DNA from: Marinobacter salexigens
GTDB lineage: Bacteria; Pseudomonadota; Gammaproteobacteria; Pseudomonadales; Oleiphilaceae
Direction of reading: 5' to 3'
DNA: 64,000 nucleotides
NCBI RefSeq assembly: GCF_002806945.1
Contig: NZ_NIHC01000001.1
Span: 186,001 to 250,000, forward strand
Shown here: positions 44,814 to 53,647 of the stretch, one piece after another
Layout of the letters: every line of letters begins with the position of its first letter
Numbering within the stretch: position 1 is the stretch's first letter
Translations under genes and position numbers: made by a program
The notes under the pieces: generated by a model
Database searches by the model: none
Seen by the model: the letters and a program-made list of their open reading frames with translations, nothing else
What the model was told of the DNA's origin: nothing

Positions 44814-47384
44814 CTACCGAATATTATCCGGTGCGTACTGTTTGGTAATAGTGTCCTGCCTTTGTGTAAGCCAGGTCAGCATTTGTTCAAACGGCAATGG
44901 CGGGCTCAGCAAATAGCCCTGAATCATGTCGCAGCCCATTTCCTTCAGGATGGCTGCAGTGGCCTCGTTTTCCACACCCTCGGCTACAACAAGGTAGCCC
45001 AAACTGTGGCACATGTTGATGGTGGTCTGGACAATAACCCTGTCTTCTTCCCGGGTGGCCAGGTCGGTTATAAGCGAACGGTCAATCTTGATTTCACTGG
45101 CGGGCAACTGCTTGATGTAGGAAAGTGACGAGTAGCCAGAACCAAAATCGTCAATGGACATCGGGATGCCCGCATCAGCCAGTGAGTTAAGGGCTTTCAA
45201 GGCATTGACGGGGTCCTGCATCATTGATGTTTCTGTGACCTCGAAGATAATCGCGCCTTTGTGTTGCAAATGAGCGCCCATCAAGCGTTTTACAAAAACC
45301 GGAAAATCCGGTTCCCGAAGGTTGTTGGGTGAGATGTTCACCGACAGGTCGAGAAGCTGCCCACGTTCAAGCAGACGGTTCCGTAGCTCTAGTGACTGCT
45401 CCAGTACCCAGCGGGTGAGTGGTTTGATCAGCCCTGTCTGTTCAGCCAGCGTGATGATCTGGTCCGCTGGAGCGGGTTGTTCTCGCGCTGGCCAGCGAAT
45501 GAGGGCTTCCATGCCAGTGATCCTGCCTGTGCGCAGATCCAGCTTTGGCTGCAAATTAAGCGCTAGCTCATTATTTACGAGCGCTTTCTGTAACTCTGAA
45601 ACCATGGTGAGCCGGCTGGCACTGTATGAATCTATGGATGGCTTGTAATAGGCAATTCCACGATCGTGGGCACGGTCTGAACCCTCCGCAATTGAAGCCT
45701 TGCGAATCAAGGAAGTAGCATCAGTTCCATGAACCGGCGAAACAGCGACGCCAAGCTGGGCGTTCAGCGGAATATGCATGCCCAGATAATCAACCGGGCT
45801 ACGGATAGCCTCCAGCGCCCGCACAACAGCTCTGGGTGCGAGCTCTGTGGTATTGGCATCTACCACACAGGCCAGGGTTTCCGAGTCGAGTGAGGCTACG
45901 GAAAAACTGCGCCCGTTATGTTTGCCAAGAGAAATGATACCAGGTACCTGGCTGGCGATTGCGTTCAGGTTTTTTGAGGCCAGTTCCAGTATCAGGTCGC
46001 TGTTTTGGTGCCCCAGTGTCTTGGTTACAGACTGCAGGTTGTTGAAGTGGATAACCACTATACCGTGTCGCGTGTCGGGCGCCTGGTGAACCAGGTCATT
46101 CACCTGCATTTCAAAATTGGTGCGATTGGGAAGGCCGGTGAGAGAGTTGTGTAGCGCGCTTTCAATCAGTTTGAGTTCTGCGGAGCGCCGGGCGGCCATG
46201 GCCTTCAGCTCCGCTTCGCGGGCTACCACCTTTTCATGGCGCTCCTGATAAATGCGCGCAGCCAGAGCCAGGGCGAGCAGCATTGCTTCAAACGTTGAGC
46301 CAATTTCCATGCCGTAAGTGGTAATGAAATTGTTGGGGAGCAGGCCGTATTTGTTGGCCGCCGTAATGGCGCTGCCCAGGGATAGTGCGCCCCACGCTAT
46401 GGTGTAATAGCCGGCTTGAGGATTTCCCCGGGCCCACTGTAATGGGCCTATCGCGGTGAGCAACAAGGTGCTTGGGATTGCCATGGCAACGGTGATCCGG
46501 ATGGCGCTGCTGTAATCTATAAAGCCCGTCACGATCGTTATGGCGGCATTCACCGTAATGAAGCCAAGCACAATGCGATTGAGGTTTGGGGCCGTCTGCT
46601 TGAGCTTGAGGAAGCTGCGTGAGAACAGCAATGTGAATATCACAGCCAGAGGAACCGTGAACAGCATGGCGCGATTCTGTATTTCCGGGCTTTCGGGCCA
46701 GATCAGCTGATAGGCGGTTCCGTTAATATTGCTGATCAATAGCAGGTAGCCGAGCGTTGAAAGCACGTAAAACAAGTAAAGGGGTTCACGAAGGGAAAGA
46801 AAAACAAACAAGTTGAAGAAAATAACGCTGATCAGTATTCCGTAATAGACGGCATGTAGCTGCTCTTCAACGGAGGCGTGCTCAAAGAAGGCCTGGGTGT
46901 TCCAAAGGGCCAAGGGTGCTTGAAGCGTGCCGCCGGTTCGGATTTTCAGAAGAATTTGCCGATTTTCGGTGATACCCGGGCTGAACGGAAACAGAAAGTG
47001 GCGATTGAGAATGGGGCGCTGGGTAAACGGGTAGCGATCCCCAGTTATGACGGTGTCGACGAGCTCACCGCTTTCAATGAGGTAGAAAGTAACCTGGTCG
47101 AGCTGAGAGTACGCGAGTTCCAGTAAATCCACCTCAGGGTTCGCAGGCACCTCAAAACGAAACCATACGGTATCCTGGGTGTAGCCAAAATTCGGGCTGT
47201 TGTTTTTGAGGCGCTGCCAGTCATCCGAAGCGGCCGCTTCAAGGGGTGACATTTGAACGTCGGGCGGCACACGCAGAAACTCCACATCGGGAAAACGAAA
47301 AGTCTCAGCGCCCTGGCAGGACAACGCCAGGGACAAAAGCAGCATAAACACTGCCAGAATGCGAGACTTCTGGAACCTTGTCAC
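44814..47384 (-). CDS. 7TM-DISM sensor with degenerate GGDEF and intact EAL domain
   Basis: 856 residues. A signal peptide ends near residue 25, followed by a periplasmic 7TMR-DISMED2-type domain (about 30-180), seven helices (about 180-385), a coiled linker, GGDEF (about 410-570) and EAL (about 590-840). The GGDEF motif reads NGRSF, so cyclase activity is unlikely. EAL residues are present: EALIRW, SVNISPNN, EVTETSM, DDFGSGYSSL, KIDRS, AEGVE, QGYLLSPP. It is probably a c-di-GMP phosphodiesterase, possibly GTP-tuned, responding to an extracellular ligand. TesB converges with it. Confidence 0.9.
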   Translation of the reverse strand: MTRFQKSRILAVFMLLLSLALSCQGAETFRFPDVEFLRVPPDVQMSPLEAAASDDWQRLKNNSPNFGYTQDTVWFRFEVPANPEVDLLELAYSQLDQVTFYLIESGELVDTVITGDRYPFTQRPILNRHFLFPFSPGITENRQILLKIRTGGTLQAPLALWNTQAFFEHASVEEQLHAVYYGILISVIFFNLFVFLSLREPLYLFYVLSTLGYLLLISNINGTAYQLIWPESPEIQNRAMLFTVPLAVIFTLLFSRSFLKLKQTAPNLNRIVLGFITVNAAITIVTGFIDYSSAIRITVAMAIPSTLLLTAIGPLQWARGNPQAGYYTIAWGALSLGSAITAANKYGLLPNNFITTYGMEIGSTFEAMLLALALAARIYQERHEKVVAREAELKAMAARRSAELKLIESALHNSLTGLPNRTNFEMQVNDLVHQAPDTRHGIVVIHFNNLQSVTKTLGHQNSDLILELASKNLNAIASQVPGIISLGKHNGRSFSVASLDSETLACVVDANTTELAPRAVVRALEAIRSPVDYLGMHIPLNAQLGVAVSPVHGTDATSLIRKASIAEGSDRAHDRGIAYYKPSIDSYSASRLTMVSELQKALVNNELALNLQPKLDLRTGRITGMEALIRWPAREQPAPADQIITLAEQTGLIKPLTRWVLEQSLELRNRLLERGQLLDLSVNISPNNLREPDFPVFVKRLMGAHLQHKGAIIFEVTETSMMQDPVNALKALNSLADAGIPMSIDDFGSGYSSLSYIKQLPASEIKIDRSLITDLATREEDRVIVQTTINMCHSLGYLVVAEGVENEATAAILKEMGCDMIQGYLLSPPLPFEQMLTWLTQRQDTITKQYAPDNIR

Positions 47385-47446
47385 GATTCACCGTTTGTTG
47401 TGACTGTTATTAAGCCAGCATGAGCTGCCGGCAATAGTGACTCAAG

Positions 47447-47905
47447 TCACTCTTGTGGAAACACAGCAGATACCCATTCGCGCACCCAGGGCAGAGCTTC
47501 ATCTTCCGGGTCCAGGGTTTCCAACGCGTCAATGCACAGGGTTTCACCAACCTTGCGGGCAGCGGTTTCATACAGCGCTTCTTCCATCAGTTCGCCGGCA
47601 CCGCAAAAGGTGTCGCCGTAGGAGCTGTCCCCCAGAACAATAACACCAAAGGGGCGCCCTGGCTGTTGTGGCAACTGATCTCGCAAGGCTGCGTAAAAGG
47701 GCAGCAGGTTCGCAGGAACCTCTCCCTGACCCGTGGTGGAGGTGCAGACCAGCAGGGGGGATGTGTCAGCCGTTATATCATCCAGCACCGGGTTCTCCAG
47801 AACCAGGACTGCATAGCCTTCGGCCTCTAATGTGTGTTTGATGGCTCTGGCAGTCATCAGTGCGCCTCCATAGACGCTGCCTACCAGAATACGAATGTCT
47901 GTCAT
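47447..47905 (-). CDS. Flavodoxin/MioC-like protein
   Basis: 152 residues. FMN phosphate loop GSVYGGALMTA at about 9-19, second loop STTGQGEVPANL near 56 and third loop VLGDSSYGDTFCGAG near 89 show a short-chain flavodoxin. MioC-type proteins donate electrons for biotin synthesis and other reactions. Partner unknown. Confidence 0.88.
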   Translation of the reverse strand: MTDIRILVGSVYGGALMTARAIKHTLEAEGYAVLVLENPVLDDITADTSPLLVCTSTTGQGEVPANLLPFYAALRDQLPQQPGRPFGVIVLGDSSYGDTFCGAGELMEEALYETAARKVGETLCIDALETLDPEDEALPWVREWVSAVFPQE

Positions 47906-47980
47906 GTGGTTTCCTGTTTAATGCAAAGCGGCTTCCGGGTTAACTGTAGCGCGGGATACTAGCCGTCAGACCTGGAGGTC

Positions 47981-49084
47981 TCAAGTGCCTGGCGCACTTC
48001 GGGCGCCGGTGGCCTGGCTGCGCACCCGGGGTGCAATCCGGTTACGGCCGGCTTCCTTGGCGCTGTAGAGCTGCAAATCCGCTTGCCGGAGCATGCTGTC
48101 AATGGAATCTGCCTGAGCCACCGAGCATATACCTGCACTCATGGTGATGGGTAAATCCTGCCCGCGAAAGCTGAACCTGTCTTCTGCCACCTCGCAACGC
48201 AGGCGCTCTGCCAGTGTGAGGGCTGGAATCAGGGAGGTGTCTGGTAATAGCAGCAGGAATTCCTCGCCACCCCACCGTGCGGCCACATCGGTCTGCCGGA
48301 TGACGGATAACACTATTTTTGCAAACTGCTTCAGGGCCGCATCACCCGCGCTGTGGCCATACTCATCATTGATATTCTTGAACAGATCCAGATCGATCAG
48401 GACAATTGAAAAATGATGCCCGGTGCGCTGATACCGTGAAAACTCTTCTGACAAGCGGTTTAACATGTCCCGCCTGTTGGATAGTCCAGTAAGTTCGTCG
48501 GTTTTTGCGGCATGTTCATGGGTCAGTGCGAGATCCAGAAGTTCGTTTCGAGCCTTTAACCTGCTTGTTTCCAGGACAAAACAAAAAATCGATTCGAAGG
48601 TCAGTGTTGCGAAAAAACGGAGTTTGAAGTCGCTGTCGTACTCCGCCAGCACAAATGGAAGGCCGGGAAACTGGAACACAATAATCGCCACCAGATAGAC
48701 CAACAGCAGAATCAAGGTGCCGGTTTTGAGATTGGTGAGGAAAAACAATAGAGGCGGGAACACATAAAACCAAAGAGGGCCGGTATTGCTTTCGCCACCA
48801 GAGGCGATGAGGTAAGAAAAAAGCAGGCTGACTGTCAACAAAAGCCCGAGTTTTTGCGTGTTGCGGTTACGGGATTTGGCAAACCAGGCCATGTTAACCA
48901 CAACCGGAACAGTAAAACCCCACAGGATCAGGGCGTGGTTGTAGTATTCTGAGAGCCAGGCTTTGGTGCCGATGCCTGACAAGGTCAGAAGCGCCGCGAG
49001 TGACAGCCACGTCAGCACTAATGATATCTGTGCGCTTTCGTGTTCCTGCGCAGCTTGGTAGCCCAAAGAAGAGAGTTTGGTCAT
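47981..49084 (-). CDS. Membrane diguanylate cyclase (GGDEF)
   Basis: 367 residues from ATG 49084. Six hydrophobic segments fill the first 180 residues. The GGDEF domain (about 200-360) has the active signature GGEEF and an RxxD inhibitory I-site (RQTD) five residues before it, so it should make c-di-GMP with product feedback. The frame is open to 49168, but those residues have no family support. A PDE gene lies two genes downstream. Confidence 0.9.
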   Translation of the reverse strand: MTKLSSLGYQAAQEHESAQISLVLTWLSLAALLTLSGIGTKAWLSEYYNHALILWGFTVPVVVNMAWFAKSRNRNTQKLGLLLTVSLLFSYLIASGGESNTGPLWFYVFPPLLFFLTNLKTGTLILLLVYLVAIIVFQFPGLPFVLAEYDSDFKLRFFATLTFESIFCFVLETSRLKARNELLDLALTHEHAAKTDELTGLSNRRDMLNRLSEEFSRYQRTGHHFSIVLIDLDLFKNINDEYGHSAGDAALKQFAKIVLSVIRQTDVAARWGGEEFLLLLPDTSLIPALTLAERLRCEVAEDRFSFRGQDLPITMSAGICSVAQADSIDSMLRQADLQLYSAKEAGRNRIAPRVRSQATGARSAPGT

Positions 49085-49298
49085 AGTGGCTCTGTTTATA
49101 GACGCGAGGCTATTTCGTGGCAACCTGGTTATTCGCTCATTATGAATCAGACAACGATAGGTATGCATCTACTACGGGTTTATTCTGTGATCGGGTCGCG
49201 TAGAAGCACATCTGTTTCAATTTGGGGGCAAAAAATTTATAGTTGCGCGCAGCAAGGCTGTTCGATCTCCATTCAGTTCAAATGAGACCTTTTCTGTT

Positions 49299-50858
49299 AT
49301 GGCCCGTTCAAGCGGATTTCTGGATACCCTTCTTACTAGCAAAACTACGGAACGATACCGGATCGGGTTCAGTCTGTTGTTTCTGCTCGGTGTCTGGCTC
49401 GTGGTGGGCTCCTTCAGTGAGGGGATGCCCAATAGCGCGCTGTTAATGGCTGCAGCAGTCATTGGCGGCTACATGGCGATCAACATAGGTGCAAATGACG
49501 TTGCTAACAACGTCGGCCCTGCCGTTGGTTCCGGTGCCTTGTCTCTGGGTGCCGCCGTTATCCTTGCCGGCATTTTTGAATCTGCCGGTGCACTGATTGC
49601 CGGTGGTGACGTTGTCTCTACCATCAAAGGCGGCATTATAGACCCCACAAGCCTGGAAGATGGCCGAGCTTTTGTCTGGCTGATGACAGCCGCACTGCTG
49701 GCTGGCGCTCTCTGGCTTAACCTGGCGACCTGGATGGGAGCTCCGGTGTCCACCACTCACTCCATTGTGGGGGGCGTTCTCGGCGCAGGCATTGCTGCGG
49801 GTGGCTGGGGTATTGCAGATTGGTTTGTTATGGCAAAAATTGCCGGTAGCTGGGTTATTTCACCAGTACTTGGTGGCGCACTGGCTGCCCTGCTGCTCTT
49901 TATCATCAACAAAACGGTGTTGTACCGGAAAAATGTCATTCCCGCTGCCCGCGTGTTCGTTCCCTGGCTTGTGGCCATCATGGCCTGGGCCTTCGGTACG
50001 TACTTGATGATCAAAGGTGTAAAGAAAATTATCAGGGTGGACTTTCTTGAGGCGTCACTGGTTGGCCTGGTTGCTGCTGTCATTGCATTTTTCATTGTTC
50101 GTACGCTGGCTGCGCGCAAGGCCGCGACAATGGAAAACAGCGCGGGTGGCGTGAACTCCCTGTTCACCTGGCCGCTGATATTCGCTGCAGCATTGTTGAG
50201 CTTTGCTCATGGTGCAAACGACGTAGCGAACGCAATTGGTCCTCTTGCTGCCATCAACGATGCGTTATCCAACGGCGCGATAGTAACGGCCTCAAGTATT
50301 CCGTTATGGGTGATGATGATTGGTGCTTTGGGTTTGACGGTTGGGCTCATGCTGTTTGGCCCGCGCCTTATCAAAACTGTTGGCAGCGAAATTACCGAAC
50401 TGGATAAGACCCGCGCCTTCTGTATTGCACTGTCAGCGGCGCTGACAGTGATTTTGGCATCGCAGTTGGGCTTGCCTGTGAGCTCCACGCACATTGCTAT
50501 TGGTGGCGTTTTCGGTGTTGGCTTCCTGCGTGAATACCTGAAATCCAATTACGCGACCCAGCTGCACAAGATCATGGAAGAGCGTGATGAAGACGATCTT
50601 GAACGCCTCAAGCCTTTTCTGGATGACTTCCGCAACGCGTCTGTAGAAGAGATGGAAAAGCTTCTCAAGCGCGCCAAGAAAAAGAAGCATGTGCCTCTGA
50701 CCAAGTCAGACCGCAAGCGTCTAAAAAAGATCTACAAAGAAGAAATGGTTAAGCGATCACACCTTGTGCGTATAGCGGCTGCCTGGATTATCACAGTGCC
50801 CGCATCGGCCATTATGGCGGCTATGCTGTTTTTCACTTTGCGTGGGCTGTTTGTCTGA
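49299..50858 (+). CDS. PiT-family inorganic phosphate transporter
   Basis: 519 residues with about ten helices. The PiT duplication is clear: GANDVANNVGPAVGSGA near 65 and GANDVANAIGPLAAIND near 306, each followed by PVSTTH / PVSSTH repeats. A charged cytoplasmic loop (about 430-485, rich in Lys) precedes the last helix. It gives constitutive low-affinity phosphate uptake with H+ or Na+. No Pho box precedes it. Confidence 0.93.
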   Translation: MARSSGFLDTLLTSKTTERYRIGFSLLFLLGVWLVVGSFSEGMPNSALLMAAAVIGGYMAINIGANDVANNVGPAVGSGALSLGAAVILAGIFESAGALIAGGDVVSTIKGGIIDPTSLEDGRAFVWLMTAALLAGALWLNLATWMGAPVSTTHSIVGGVLGAGIAAGGWGIADWFVMAKIAGSWVISPVLGGALAALLLFIINKTVLYRKNVIPAARVFVPWLVAIMAWAFGTYLMIKGVKKIIRVDFLEASLVGLVAAVIAFFIVRTLAARKAATMENSAGGVNSLFTWPLIFAAALLSFAHGANDVANAIGPLAAINDALSNGAIVTASSIPLWVMMIGALGLTVGLMLFGPRLIKTVGSEITELDKTRAFCIALSAALTVILASQLGLPVSSTHIAIGGVFGVGFLREYLKSNYATQLHKIMEERDEDDLERLKPFLDDFRNASVEEMEKLLKRAKKKKHVPLTKSDRKRLKKIYKEEMVKRSHLVRIAAAWIITVPASAIMAAMLFFTLRGLFV

Positions 50859-50909
50859 CGTGTTGGCTGGTTGTAACACGTGGGTTTGATCATACTGTGT
50901 TTATGATAC

Positions 50910-50926
50910 GGGAGCTTTTTGCTCCC
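50910..50926. terminator. Hairpin after the PiT gene
   Basis: GGGAGC, TTTTT loop, GCTCCC: a 6-bp stem 51 bp after the PiT stop and 30 bp before the next start. It is followed by C and G rather than Ts; it may be an attenuator-like hairpin in the leader of the small gene. Confidence 0.35.
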
Positions 50927-50956
50927 CCGGAACTTATTTGCCCCGGAGGGTGAGGT

Positions 50957-51226
50957 ATGAGTACACCGATTGAAAGCCGTCGTCAGGCCAAGGTGATTGA
51001 TGAGCTCAGAGTGTTCATCAAGAAGGTGTTGAGCGATCCGACCATTGCGGTAAAGTCCATCGACATTGCCCGCAAGTACCGCTCGGAGCCTGATTCCGAT
51101 GAACTGATCGCCCGGGAGATCAGCGCCAACACGACCATTCGAATTCCGGAAAAGTGGAGCGATGCGGATCGAATGTTTCTGGAAATTATTGACGAAGTGC
51201 TGGACGACGAAGAGGCGCTTTATTGA
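50957..51226 (+). CDS. Small conserved-looking protein, unknown function
   Basis: 89 residues, acidic at the C-terminus (DEVLDDEEALY), soluble, no Cys, no signal peptide. Predicted mostly helical: SRRQAKVIDELRVFIKKVLSD and DRMFLEIIDEVLDD are amphipathic. GGAGGGTGAGGT upstream gives a good Shine-Dalgarno for the ATG at 50957, and codon use matches the neighbours, so I take it as real. I do not recognise the family. It lies after the PiT gene and before palindromic element copy B. Confidence 0.75.
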   Translation: MSTPIESRRQAKVIDELRVFIKKVLSDPTIAVKSIDIARKYRSEPDSDELIAREISANTTIRIPEKWSDADRMFLEIIDEVLDDEEALY

Positions 51227-51267
51227 TCATCTTTTCTTTGTGATCAGCGGTTAGAGACTAGTACAGA

Positions 51268-51376
51268 GCAAGGGCGGCAGAAGAGTTTCCAAAACCGTGC
51301 GGAGCCATGGATGGCGGAGCCGAGCGTACAGGGATGTATTCACAGCGTGTTTTGGAAACTCTTCTGCCGCCCTTGC
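51268..51376 (+). repeat. Palindromic GGA-loop element, copy B
   Basis: A perfect 28-bp outer stem (51268-51295 with 51349-51376) holds a 53-nt core of the same length and layout as copy A. Hairpin 1 is GCC-ATGGAT-GGC with flanking GGA/GGA; hairpin 2 is GTAC-AGGGAT-GTAT; the core ends TTCACAGCGT. It fills the convergent gap between the 89-residue protein gene and panP. Confidence 0.88.
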
Positions 51377-51417
51377 GGTTTCAGAAACCGCTCACCGAAT
51401 CTGCTGAGCTGCCTGCC

Positions 51418-53094
51418 TCAGGCCTGCTTCTGACCCTGCTCATGCTGCTTCAGCACCGCACCCGCCATCTGATGCAGTATCCTGATTTCATCCTGAATGT
51501 CTTCTTCCCCCGAAAGCTCTCGCTGCTCTTCCAGAATGTCAGCCAGTATTTCAGGCGTGGTCAGAGGGTTCGCCAGAACCACCCGGAATACAATGCATGG
51601 GAAGTGATAGTAATGCGCCGGCTCCAGACGGGTTCTCGAGACAAACGCCTTACCCCGCTCCCGCTGGGTTTTCTGAACAAATTTGGTGATGCTGTTCAGG
51701 CAGGCGTTCAGTTTTTCCGCCTGCAGAGGATCAGCCAAAGCCAAAGCTTGCTGCACGTTTTCCGGGCAGTAACGGTAGGTAAGAATGTTCAGCTCAGGCC
51801 GGGTCACCAGCTCAAAGTCTGGTTGGGCCTCGATCATTTCGGCGAAAGTGGCGGCCTTTTCAATGCCCTGGTCGATCAGTATCTCGTAGCCTTCCCGGGC
51901 CAGGATTTTCAGGCCTGAATGAATCAGCATGGACATGCCGGGGCGCGAGCCTTCCAGTGTGGTCGAGCCCAGATCGCGGGAGCCTTTGCGGATGATGTAT
52001 TGGGCGTGGTGCTCAACGGCGCTGGCAAGGTCAGGGTCTTTGAACACCACCAAGCCGACACCCATAGGCACATACAATTGCTTGTGGGCATCGAAGGTAA
52101 CGGAATCTGCCTTTTCTATGCCGCGCAACAAATGACGGTAACTCCTGGAAAACAGGGTTGGACCGCCCCAGGCGGCATCCACGTGAAAGTGAGCGCCGAA
52201 CTCCCGCGCTATGTCCGCCATAGCGTCCAGAGGGTCTACGTTGCCAGTTTCTGTAGTGCCGGCAATGCCACAAATGGCCATAACCTTGATTTTCTGTTTC
52301 TGTAGTTCCAGGCACTTTTCGCGCAGGGCGTCGGTCTGGATTTTATTGCTGTCATCTGTGTCGACTGCCACCAGAGATTCACGGCCCAGGCCTAACACGT
52401 CCGCTGCTTTGCCCAACGAATAATGGCCACGTCGTGACACCACTATAGCGGCGCCTTCGTAGCCGTAATATTTCAGGGCGCGGAACAGGCCTTCCTGATG
52501 CAGGCCACGGAAGCTGCCTTCGGGCGGGAATGCGCGGTTACGGGCTACCCAGAGTGCGGTCAGGTTGGCCACAGTACCTCCGGAGCACATGGCGCCAAGG
52601 GCATAGCGGGGGTCGTGCATCCACTTCCGGTAAAAGGCGCCGTCTTCCTGGTAAACCAACCGGTGGATCATACCCAGAACCTGTCGCTCCATAGGCGTAA
52701 AAGCCTTGGAGGTTTCGGTTTTTACCAGGTTCTGGTTCAGCGCGATCATGATTTTCGACAGCGGCAGCATGAAGTAGGGCAGCGCTGAGGTCATGTGGCC
52801 AATAAAGGCAGGCGAGGCAGTGTGAACCGAGTTGGCAACCAGTTTGTCGAGCAGGAATTGCGCTTGCTCGGACACGAACACAGGCTTTTCCGGAATGGCA
52901 TAGTCGGAAAAGTTTTTCTCGACGTCTGCAAGATCCCGTTCAACCGCAACGATATGCTCCTGCAGGAAGCCTGCAAGATTGCGGGAAATGTTCTGGTCAA
53001 TACGGCTGAGCGTGGACTCCGGTGCCTCGGGCACAGTGAACACGCGATACATGGCTTCAATTGAGGCCTTGGCGGTTTTTTTCTTGCCGGTCAT
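51418..53094 (-). CDS. panP: Pyridoxal-dependent aspartate 1-decarboxylase PanP
   Basis: 558 residues, group II PLP decarboxylase. The PLP site is SVTFDAHKQLYVPMG (Schiff-base Lys) with HVDAAWGGP upstream. The long N-terminus (VFTVPEAPESTLSRIDQNISRNLAGFL) matches the PanP group, which replaces PanD in Vibrio and relatives and makes beta-alanine for pantothenate. GadB-like glutamate decarboxylase is the alternative. ATG 53094 is chosen over an in-frame TTG at 53109. Confidence 0.85.
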   Translation of the reverse strand: MTGKKKTAKASIEAMYRVFTVPEAPESTLSRIDQNISRNLAGFLQEHIVAVERDLADVEKNFSDYAIPEKPVFVSEQAQFLLDKLVANSVHTASPAFIGHMTSALPYFMLPLSKIMIALNQNLVKTETSKAFTPMERQVLGMIHRLVYQEDGAFYRKWMHDPRYALGAMCSGGTVANLTALWVARNRAFPPEGSFRGLHQEGLFRALKYYGYEGAAIVVSRRGHYSLGKAADVLGLGRESLVAVDTDDSNKIQTDALREKCLELQKQKIKVMAICGIAGTTETGNVDPLDAMADIAREFGAHFHVDAAWGGPTLFSRSYRHLLRGIEKADSVTFDAHKQLYVPMGVGLVVFKDPDLASAVEHHAQYIIRKGSRDLGSTTLEGSRPGMSMLIHSGLKILAREGYEILIDQGIEKAATFAEMIEAQPDFELVTRPELNILTYRYCPENVQQALALADPLQAEKLNACLNSITKFVQKTQRERGKAFVSRTRLEPAHYYHFPCIVFRVVLANPLTTPEILADILEEQRELSGEEDIQDEIRILHQMAGAVLKQHEQGQKQA

Positions 53095-53267
53095 AGATAC
53101 CACACGCAATTAGTGGTCATCCGTAGGGCAGATTCCGGGTGCCCGACGAATTCAGCCGGTGTCTGATCCCGGCATTGTTTAGATAGCGCCAGTAGTACAC
53201 AGGCACGCTGACATCCCTGAGGGGGCGTAGTATACGGGCTGCTCAAATGTTGTGCCACTGGGCTTTA

Positions 53268-53615
53268 TCAGAGGATTTCCCGGTGTATGTCGAGTATGGC
53301 AGCATCGACCTTTTCCTGAATGGCTTTCTCTACCTGGTCCAGGCGTTGGGTGATTTGCTGCGAGGAGGTTCCGAGCGCTGCGATGGTCCAGGTGGCGCAG
53401 TCGAGGGCTTCCAGGTCGGCTGTTTCGGCCACGGCCAGGTCGGGTTCTTTACCCCATACGGCGCGCAGCGGGGTGAAGACTTTGCGTTTGGCCTTGAGGT
53501 CTTCGCAGCCGTAGAGCTGGAAGTGCAGGATGAGTACGCCCACGTGGGGGGTAATCGCGGTGTTATGTTGAGGTGCTTTGCCTTCTTTGAGCAGGTTTCT
53601 GAGTGTTTCGGACAT
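53268..53615 (-). CDS. DUF503 (YlxP-like) protein
   Basis: 115 residues from ATG 53615; the frame runs open to 53684, but that extension would cross palindromic element copy C. HVGVLILHFQLYGCEDLKAKRKVFTPL and the DLEALDCATWTIAALGTSSQQITQRLDQVEKAI helix fit DUF503, a small ferredoxin-like fold found near ribosome-maturation genes in Bacillus. The role is unknown. The Shine-Dalgarno is weak. Confidence 0.8.
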   Translation of the reverse strand: MSETLRNLLKEGKAPQHNTAITPHVGVLILHFQLYGCEDLKAKRKVFTPLRAVWGKEPDLAVAETADLEALDCATWTIAALGTSSQQITQRLDQVEKAIQEKVDAAILDIHREIL

Positions 53616-53647
53616 GGTTCGTGGCGCCTTGCTGTGGAGTTTGGGCG

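Noticed and set aside
49085..49298. Pho box upstream of the PiT transporter
   Set aside because: The 213-bp gap has only isolated CTGTGA-like fragments without a second half-site at 4-bp spacing; nothing else is seen there.
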